DNA of 64,000 nucleotides from the IMG/VR virus record IMGVR_UViG_3300048837_000614, positions 1-64,000 of that record; one strand, 5' to 3'. Position 1 is the stretch's first letter. The number at the start of each line of letters is the position of its first letter. Under the pieces are notes generated by a model that searched no databases, was not told the origin of the DNA, and saw only the letters and a list, made by a program, of their open reading frames with translations. The translations under genes were made by a program, and so were the position numbers. Source of the stretch: a virus. This document shows positions 58,618 to 64,000 of this stretch, piece after piece.

Positions 58618-60244
58618 TGTTTCTTTTCCTTCTTTCTATGAATTTTTTATAATCATTGATGATCTCTGTTGTTGATTTCTTTAAGATTAAAGCGTTATTT
58701 ATGATTGTATCTATTGTTTCAGGTACTTGTAATATGATGAATTCTTTTTCTCCAAAATATTCTTGTGCTTCTGGTGTTGTTGCATCAAGCCTATGACCTA
58801 ATTGTTCCATGTCTGATGGTACCCAAACTTGGTCCAAAGCGATTGCTGTATTAAGTCCTTCTATGGAAATGCCCTCTTTGCAAGTTCCTATAGTTCCTAA
58901 TAATATTATATCACTTTTTTTACTTTTTTTATTTATTATATCTTGGATTTTGATACTTTCTTCATCTTTTGTTTTCCCTGTTATTTCATAAAACACTTTA
59001 CTCGGAAACTCTTTTTGTATCTCTTTTTTAATTAAAGATATAGCTTCTTCTCTTGCTGAAAATATTGCAACATTCTTTTCTGGATTATCCATTAAGTAAT
59101 CTAATACAAACTCCGTTTTACAACCGTGTGTCTTTGCTTTTATTTGTTTTAGTATCTTTGGGTTTATGACTATACTTGAGTAGTGTGTCATTTGTTCTAA
59201 AGTGTTTAAGATAAATGAATCTCCTATCCTGCCATTCTCCATTAAATCATTTTCTAAAGTCTTTTGTTCATTATTCAACTCTAACTCCATATATGTTTTT
59301 TTGGGTGGTATGAGCCACTTCATAGACTCTTTTTGCTTGTTATTTGAACTACAGTAATCTAAGATTTCTTGTAATTCTTTTTGTTTTTCTTCTGACTTGT
59401 AACCCTTGATTTCTCTTCCACCCATGAAGTTTCTATCTACATCAAAGAAGTAGTATGCGAATGTCCAATAACTATCGAACGTACTTGGCATAATAAATTG
59501 TAATGTTGCGAAAGTGTCTTCCGGTGTGTTTACACTTGGCGTTCCACTTAATGGGTATCTATGTTCCGCTACTTTGCCTACTTTTAAAATTGATTTATTG
59601 ATAGGCATTAAGCCTGTTTCATCGTTTATTTCTTTTTGTTTTTTAGACATTTTTTGTCTATTACCTTTTGAGTTTCTTAAGACGTGAGCTTCATCAAGTA
59701 TTACAACTTTTGGTTTCCATTTCAAGATTGTGTCAAGTGAAAACCTTACCCTTGCATACGTTGAAACATACACATTGTAATTAGGATCAAACTCTCCTTC
59801 AAACTTTTTAGCAGTCACATTAGCCCATTCATTAAACCTTTTTATCCAGTTTCCTGTTACTTTCCCAGGGGACATTACGAATACTTTTTCACCTATTAGA
59901 TTTTTTCTTTCAATAAGTTTAATAACTGTTGGCGTCTTACCTAATCTTGGTTCATCAAAGATAGCAAATGATTTTAGATCTTCAGCGTAATCTACAATTT
60001 TTTGTTGGTAATCTCTTAACCTTAACTCTGTTTTTTCTTCTCCTTCTTCAAGTTGACCTTTTAACAGCGTGTTTTTTCTTTCGATTGCCTCATTGTATAT
60101 TGTTACTTTTTCATCATATTCTTCTTGATCTATGTCGCCAAGCTTTAATAGACGCAATAAAAGGGTCGGAGTTTCTAACAACTTCATGACCCTTTGCTTG
60201 CCTTCTACTTTGGTATAGATTTCAACGAAACCTACTTTTTTCAT
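58610..60244 (-). CDS. SNF2-type superfamily 2 helicase/translocase
   Basis: This 544-residue protein shows LRDYQQKIVDYAE (Q-like motif), motif I AIFDEPRLGKTPTVIKLIE (Walker A RLGKT), motif II VVILDEAHVLRNSKG (DEAH), motif III YPLSGTPSVNTPED, and C-terminal motifs NVAIFSAREEA and ALDQVWVPSDMEQLGHRLD (motif VI-like with an Arg). Phage enzymes of this type remodel or branch-migrate DNA during replication and recombination. Its start overlaps the nuclease stop by four bases. Confidence 0.88.
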   Translation of the reverse strand: MKKVGFVEIYTKVEGKQRVMKLLETPTLLLRLLKLGDIDQEEYDEKVTIYNEAIERKNTLLKGQLEEGEEKTELRLRDYQQKIVDYAEDLKSFAIFDEPRLGKTPTVIKLIERKNLIGEKVFVMSPGKVTGNWIKRFNEWANVTAKKFEGEFDPNYNVYVSTYARVRFSLDTILKWKPKVVILDEAHVLRNSKGNRQKMSKKQKEINDETGLMPINKSILKVGKVAEHRYPLSGTPSVNTPEDTFATLQFIMPSTFDSYWTFAYYFFDVDRNFMGGREIKGYKSEEKQKELQEILDYCSSNNKQKESMKWLIPPKKTYMELELNNEQKTLENDLMENGRIGDSFILNTLEQMTHYSSIVINPKILKQIKAKTHGCKTEFVLDYLMDNPEKNVAIFSAREEAISLIKKEIQKEFPSKVFYEITGKTKDEESIKIQDIINKKSKKSDIILLGTIGTCKEGISIEGLNTAIALDQVWVPSDMEQLGHRLDATTPEAQEYFGEKEFIILQVPETIDTIINNALILKKSTTEIINDYKKFIERRKRNNG

Positions 60245-61272
60245 TTCTTAACTTTTGTTTCCTTTTTTTTAACAGGTGTCACAGTCAATCTTCCTTTTAC
60301 ATTAGTAATAGATGTATAAGTTTCTTTTTCTTCTTCAGTTAAAGATTCCTTTACCTCATCTACTGTAATTAGCTTATATTCTTCTTGTCCGTTTTCAACT
60401 AAGAACTCATTCACTGCTTTTAATTTAGCCAAATTCTTTTCTTCGGTTGCTTTTGTGTAGTCTACATTTCTTCTTACACCTGGTTCAGTATAAGTTATTT
60501 TGAAATCTTCTAACTCTAATGTTTTGATTGCTGAATCTGCCATGTAGTTTTCTATTTCTTTGTAGTAACCATCAAGCTTCTTTTGTTCTTCATCTAATAA
60601 GGCTTTGTATTCTTGGACTTTTGAGAATGTTTGGGATAAAACTTTCATATTTACAACTTCCGAAAGTTCTGTTCCTTCAGTATATTTTTCATCAAGTTGA
60701 TAGCATTCCAACATCTTTAGAATGTTCTCTTTCTTTAAATCTTTTAACTGAATGGCTGTGAATCTATCGTCTTTTTCATTGTAATGGATAACCCACTTTT
60801 CTGTTTCTTGGAAGAATTCTTCATCGTCCATAAAAGAGTAAGTGTTCGTTTGCCAAGTTACTTTGTTAATGTAGATTTCATAAGTTGCTTTAAGGTCAAC
60901 GATTGCTTTTTTACCTGTGATAACATTTCTTCCTTTGAAATCTCCTGTTCCAGCTAATGCAAATGGTTTTAGAATACCAAATCTTGGCTGTGCATATTGC
61001 ATGTCCAATCCTTTTTCTTGTAATGCTTTTAAGAATCTTTCTTGCCATTCTGTTAATTCAAATGGGTCATTGATAGCTTCTTCTGCTAATTTGTCATAAT
61101 AGTTTCCTTTTTCTGATGCCGCCTCAACTTTAGCCATTAAAACTTTATTATTTTCATCGAAACCCTTGTCAATTCCTACCGCTTTTAATAATTGTGTTAC
61201 TGAAATTGCATCTATACCATCAACTTTATATGTGTGGTTTTCTGCGTAATACTCTATTTTGTGCTTACCCAT
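60241..61272 (-). CDS. PD-(D/E)XK nuclease (RecB/lambda-exonuclease-like)
   Basis: About 343 residues. Catalytic core: LAGTGDFKG (metal Asp), then KAIVDLKATYE (D-x-K) and a downstream Gln-containing helix VTWQTNTYSF, the order seen in RecB-family nucleases. A helical N-terminus contains EKGNYYDKLAEEAI. It is likely a 5'-3' exonuclease or end-resection enzyme that partners the ERF-like protein. AGGAGG precedes the ATG. Confidence 0.82.
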   Translation of the reverse strand: MGKHKIEYYAENHTYKVDGIDAISVTQLLKAVGIDKGFDENNKVLMAKVEAASEKGNYYDKLAEEAINDPFELTEWQERFLKALQEKGLDMQYAQPRFGILKPFALAGTGDFKGRNVITGKKAIVDLKATYEIYINKVTWQTNTYSFMDDEEFFQETEKWVIHYNEKDDRFTAIQLKDLKKENILKMLECYQLDEKYTEGTELSEVVNMKVLSQTFSKVQEYKALLDEEQKKLDGYYKEIENYMADSAIKTLELEDFKITYTEPGVRRNVDYTKATEEKNLAKLKAVNEFLVENGQEEYKLITVDEVKESLTEEEKETYTSITNVKGRLTVTPVKKKETKVKK

Positions 61273-61281
61273 TTTTTCCTC

Positions 61282-61683
61282 CTAATATGGACTGTCATCG
61301 TCAATTTCTTTTACTTTTTCTTGTATCAGTTTATAAACTGTTAAAAGTTTTTGTAAGGATAGATCTTTTAGCTTTTTTCCTTCGGTAACTTCCTTAAAGT
61401 AATCTTCTAATTTATGATATCTAACTTTTATTGTGATTTGTTCTTGTATGCCTTCTTTTGTTAGATATTCTGGATTAGATGTTACCACTCTTGTTAATCT
61501 TTGAAGAAGTAGTTTTGTTTCGTCTGTATCATAAAGATTGTAGTTGAATACGAATTGTTCAGTTTCTTCTTCTGAAAGTTCTATTTCGTTATTTGAATCA
61601 AGATACAAGATTTTACTTTGCAAATCTAAATGAATCACCTTATCTAAGTTGATTAGGTGGTTTCCAATGTGAACTATTTTCAT
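61282..61683 (-). CDS. Unknown protein in the replication operon
   Basis: This 133-residue protein has a beta N-terminus (MKIVHIGNHLINLDKVIHLD) like small phage sheet proteins and a helical C-terminal half (LKDLSLQKLLTVYKLIQEKV). AAGGGATG precedes the ATG. Coupled to the DUF3846 and nuclease genes; role unknown. Confidence 0.65.
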   Translation of the reverse strand: MKIVHIGNHLINLDKVIHLDLQSKILYLDSNNEIELSEEETEQFVFNYNLYDTDETKLLLQRLTRVVTSNPEYLTKEGIQEQITIKVRYHKLEDYFKEVTEGKKLKDLSLQKLLTVYKLIQEKVKEIDDDSPY

Positions 61684-62006
61684 TCTAACATCCCTTCTGG
61701 AATGAGTAATACATTCCCTACATATTTATTTTTACCATTTTTATCGCCATAATTCCACCAAAAACCGTGATTAACGGGAAGATTTTTGATTAAACCTTCC
61801 TCGTCAACTACGATTGTGTAATTTTTGTTATCTATTGATATTGATCCTGCTATTTCGATATAACCACCTACAGCTTCTTGCATTTCTTCTAATTCGTAAG
61901 TTTTACCGTTTTTAGGCTCAAGATGTTCAATAGTTAAATTAGCGATTCCTTGTGCATCTATCGTTTCTTTGTCTAATTTGTAAAGTATCGCTGTTGTCTT
62001 TTTCAT
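61680..62006 (-). CDS. DUF3846 domain protein
   Basis: This 108-residue protein matches the DUF3846 phage family: LEEMQEAVGGYIEIAG, then YTIVVDEEGLIKNLPVNHG and a YVGNVLLIP ending. The family is common in Firmicutes phages; its biochemical role is not known. It overlaps the clamp stop by one base, so the two are coupled. Confidence 0.8.
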   Translation of the reverse strand: MKKTTAILYKLDKETIDAQGIANLTIEHLEPKNGKTYELEEMQEAVGGYIEIAGSISIDNKNYTIVVDEEGLIKNLPVNHGFWWNYGDKNGKNKYVGNVLLIPEGMLE

Positions 62007-63043
62007 TATTCTTCTCTTAACGTCATGAGTAAGATCTTCGTTTCACCTTTTGTGAACATGAAGAAATTTTCTCTGATTTCTAAAGAGTTTGCAATGGCGA
62101 CGATGTTTAGGAAGTTTGAATAATTTACTTTCTTTTGGAATACATATTCATTTTCTTCTTTGATTTTGAATGAGTTTGTGTCAATCTCAGACTTTGTTTC
62201 AAAGGTGATTTCTTTTTCATCTTTTGCGATGATAAGAGTTGATGTTTTGTTTTCGATAGCCTTTAATTTCTTAATGACTTCTTCTGTAATTTCACCTGCA
62301 TATTCAAGTTTTTTGAGTTTTCCATTTTCTAATACCGATACTACGTCTGGATAAACACCTTCAAATAGTGTCGCTTTTAGGAATAAGCCTTTAGATGAAA
62401 TGAATAATGCCTTATCGTTTACTAGGATAGGGAATGGCTTCTCACCATTGGCATCAAAAATCGCTTTTAAGACAGGTATTGTTTCTGGTCTGATAATAAC
62501 TGACACTTCACCCTCATAACCGCTCTCAATTTGATTTATATACATTTTTACTGTATCTGTTGAAACGATATTCAATTTTCCTTCTTTAAGGCTTAAGAGT
62601 ACACCCTGTAACATAGGTCTCTTTGTATCCTTGGCAACGAACGATAGAGCATTGTCTAGCGTTTTCATTACCTCTGTTGTAATCATAATTTTTGTTGCTT
62701 CAATTTCTTCTTCCTTAACTTCGAAATTCATTTCTTCTACCATGATGGCAGTTGAGAATGAGATGCCATTTACTTTTGAGCTGATCGTTTTCTTGTTAAT
62801 CTTCAATTCAAATTCTTCAGCATCTTGCTTTTCGATTTTAGTTAAGAATTCTTTTTTAATTGCAATCAATTCGGATTCTTTTTCTTCTGTTTTAATCGCT
62901 TTTAATTTCAATACTAAACCATCTCTTCTTGTGTGGATGTTTAGGACGTTATCTTTTATTTCTAATACAATAATTTGATCCTTAGTTTCCATTTGTTTTA
63001 AGATGGTTAATGTGTTTTTTAATTGACTTTTTGTTATTTTCAT
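62006..63043 (-). CDS. dnaN: DNA polymerase III beta-type sliding clamp
   Basis: This 345-residue protein has the DnaN three-domain size. Central signatures are LSFVAKDTKRPMLQGVLLSL and KLNIVSTDTVKMY, like the second clamp domain. LKATLFEGVYPDVVSVL and a C-terminal TKGETKILLMTL follow. A beta-type clamp would tether the phage (or host) polymerase to DNA. The first domain is more divergent. GAGGAAGG lies upstream and the start overlaps the PcfK-like stop. Confidence 0.85.
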   Translation of the reverse strand: MKITKSQLKNTLTILKQMETKDQIIVLEIKDNVLNIHTRRDGLVLKLKAIKTEEKESELIAIKKEFLTKIEKQDAEEFELKINKKTISSKVNGISFSTAIMVEEMNFEVKEEEIEATKIMITTEVMKTLDNALSFVAKDTKRPMLQGVLLSLKEGKLNIVSTDTVKMYINQIESGYEGEVSVIIRPETIPVLKAIFDANGEKPFPILVNDKALFISSKGLFLKATLFEGVYPDVVSVLENGKLKKLEYAGEITEEVIKKLKAIENKTSTLIIAKDEKEITFETKSEIDTNSFKIKEENEYVFQKKVNYSNFLNIVAIANSLEIRENFFMFTKGETKILLMTLREE

Positions 63044-63786
63044 TAGAAAAATCCTTCCTCTTCTTCGGTTTCCTCTTCAGTAGTTTCATCTTCATCATCT
63101 TTATCATCTTCATCTTCAAAGACTTCTCCACCTGTGATATCTTTTTCTGTTATCGGTCCATCCAATTCCAAATCATCATTTTCTTCGTCGATGTTTTGAA
63201 TTTCTTCATTGTCCAATTCTTGTTGCGTTACTTCTGGTTTTTTTTCTTTCTTTTTCTTTTCTGTTTTGTCTTTAACGATTACTTCTACTTTATCATCTTC
63301 CCATGTGAAAGTAATTTCTTTTCCTTCGTTTTCGGAATAGATTTTGCTGATGAAATCATCTTTAGATAATACAGTTTTTTTGTCAATCTTTACTTCTAAA
63401 CCAAAGAAACCTTCTTCGACACCATGAGTAATCTTCTTTTCTGCACCTGCTTTAGTGATTGTGGTTGCTACTCCCGTTTCTTTTTGTCTTGTTTCTGCTT
63501 TTGGTTTTGGTTCTGGTTCTTTCATGTTGGCTTCAAATTCGTCAAAGAATGAGTCAATCCATTCTATAACTACATTATCAGTCACTCCTACATAATTTAA
63601 ACCCTGTAAATCTGCTAAAGCTCTTGCTTTTGTCGTAATGAAATCTACAACTTTTTTCTGAAACTTTTTCTTTTTTTCTTCATCTAATGTTTCGACTTTT
63701 GCAGACATATCTTTAGACTCCTTGATGCGTTGGTTTACAAACACTATAAGCATATTTGTAAAGGCATCTTTATAACTTAGCGACAT
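63043..63786 (-). CDS. PcfK-like acidic protein
   Basis: About 247 residues from ATG 63786, chosen for the strong site AAAAGGAGAAAG; the longer frame from 63825 would swallow it. The N-terminal about 95 residues (TTKARALADLQGLNYVGVTD, VVIEWIDSFFDEFEANMKEP) resemble PcfK. A small beta domain (about 125-185) and a very acidic tail (EDEDDKDDEDETTEEETEEE) follow. PcfK and PcfJ genes commonly co-occur. Function is unknown; the acidic tail suggests a nucleic-acid mimic or a partner of basic proteins. Confidence 0.65.
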   Translation of the reverse strand: MSLSYKDAFTNMLIVFVNQRIKESKDMSAKVETLDEEKKKKFQKKVVDFITTKARALADLQGLNYVGVTDNVVIEWIDSFFDEFEANMKEPEPKPKAETRQKETGVATTITKAGAEKKITHGVEEGFFGLEVKIDKKTVLSKDDFISKIYSENEGKEITFTWEDDKVEVIVKDKTEKKKKEKKPEVTQQELDNEEIQNIDEENDDLELDGPITEKDITGGEVFEDEDDKDDEDETTEEETEEEEGFF

Positions 63787-63800
63787 TTTCTTTCTCCTTT

Positions 63801-64000
63801 TTATTTTTTGTGATTTCTCACCCAAACACTACATTTATCTGGCATAAAAAATGTAAAATCCGAATAATACGATTTCCATTTTGGTTTTGTATTGATACCC
63901 CAACCTTGTTCTCCTTCGATTAGATCAAATACGAAACCCTCTGTTAAAATTTCCGAAACTTTAGACACGTTATCATTTTTGTAATTGCCTATTTGTTCTT
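63801..64000 (-). CDS. Unknown protein, C-terminal 66 residues (5' end outside the window)
   Basis: The frame is open from the right edge to a TAA at 63801-63803. Visible residues include VSKVSEILTEGFVFDLIEGE, GWGINTKPKWKSYYSDFTFF and a basic end VRNHKK. No family is recognised. It lies 14 bases upstream of the PcfK-like start in the same operon. Confidence 0.6.
   Translation of the reverse strand, partial: EQIGNYKNDNVSKVSEILTEGFVFDLIEGEQGWGINTKPKWKSYYSDFTFFMPDKCSVWVRNHKK

Noticed and set aside
1-64000. CRISPR arrays, tRNA genes, integrase or attachment sites
   Set aside because: No regularly spaced repeats, cloverleaf sequences or recombinase motifs were seen by eye on either strand; a dedicated tRNA/CRISPR scan was not possible.
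1-64000. Recoded TGA (Mycoplasma-type code)
   Set aside because: Several coupled genes end in TGA at overlapping start sites (for example near 13865 and 16175) and Trp is consistently TGG.

Overview
The window is a 64 kb piece of a low-GC, tightly packed, probably virulent double-stranded DNA phage genome. The standard code applies: TGA is used as a stop and TGG as Trp. Strong Shine-Dalgarno (SD) sites (AAAGGAG, GGAGG) and extended -10 promoters (TGnTATAAT) point to a Bacillota or Mycoplasmatota (Bacilli-like) host rather than Bacteroidota. The structural genes plus one giant multidomain polypeptide with cellular-type RNA polymerase motifs recall crAss-like and N4-like podoviruses. That affiliation is inference. 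No integrase, att site, tRNA or CRISPR array was seen, and no endolysin was recognised.

Layout. (1) 1-4.4 kb, + strand: the end of an unknown gene; the large terminase, whose P-loop codon is split by a group I intron carrying an HNH homing endonuclease; and the portal. (2) 4.5-11.6 kb: a 2373-residue tail or receptor-binding protein with Ig-like, LamG-like, CotH-kinase and BspA-type leucine-rich-repeat domains. (3) 11.7-16.8 kb: an accessory/replication island inside the structural block. It holds a secreted camelysin-like protein, a DnaB-type helicase, a winged-helix protein, several small proteins, and adjacent Tad2-like (DUF2829) and Tad1-like proteins, both predicted sponges of TIR-derived cyclic ADP-ribose signals. 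(4) 16.8-20.6 kb: scaffold, head protein and major capsid protein (MCP), the last behind a long structured leader RNA. (5) 20.7-32.7 kb: connector/tail proteins (one with InlB-type repeats, one with an apparently intact staphylococcal-nuclease domain), a cassette of membrane proteins and a Gln/Asn/Ala-rich virion protein. (6) 32.8-47.6 kb: a 4949-residue protein carrying both catalytic double-psi barrels of multisubunit RNA polymerase, plus a hydrophobic N-terminus.

A bidirectional terminator near 47.7 kb separates this block from a converging minus-strand block (47.7-64 kb), apparently transcribed from beyond the right edge. Reading in its direction, it encodes a PcfK-like protein, sliding clamp, DUF3846 protein, PD-(D/E)XK nuclease, SNF2-type helicase, ERF-like annealing protein, acidic-tailed SSB-like protein, a minimal family A DNA polymerase, PcfJ-like protein, dUTPase, primase and RuvC-like resolvase. 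About a dozen small orphan genes follow.

Taken together, the minus block supplies DNA synthesis and recombination, the plus block builds and fills the virion, and the giant polymerase is probably packaged and injected. The sponge pair would protect infection from Thoeris-type (and possibly CBASS) nucleotide signalling.
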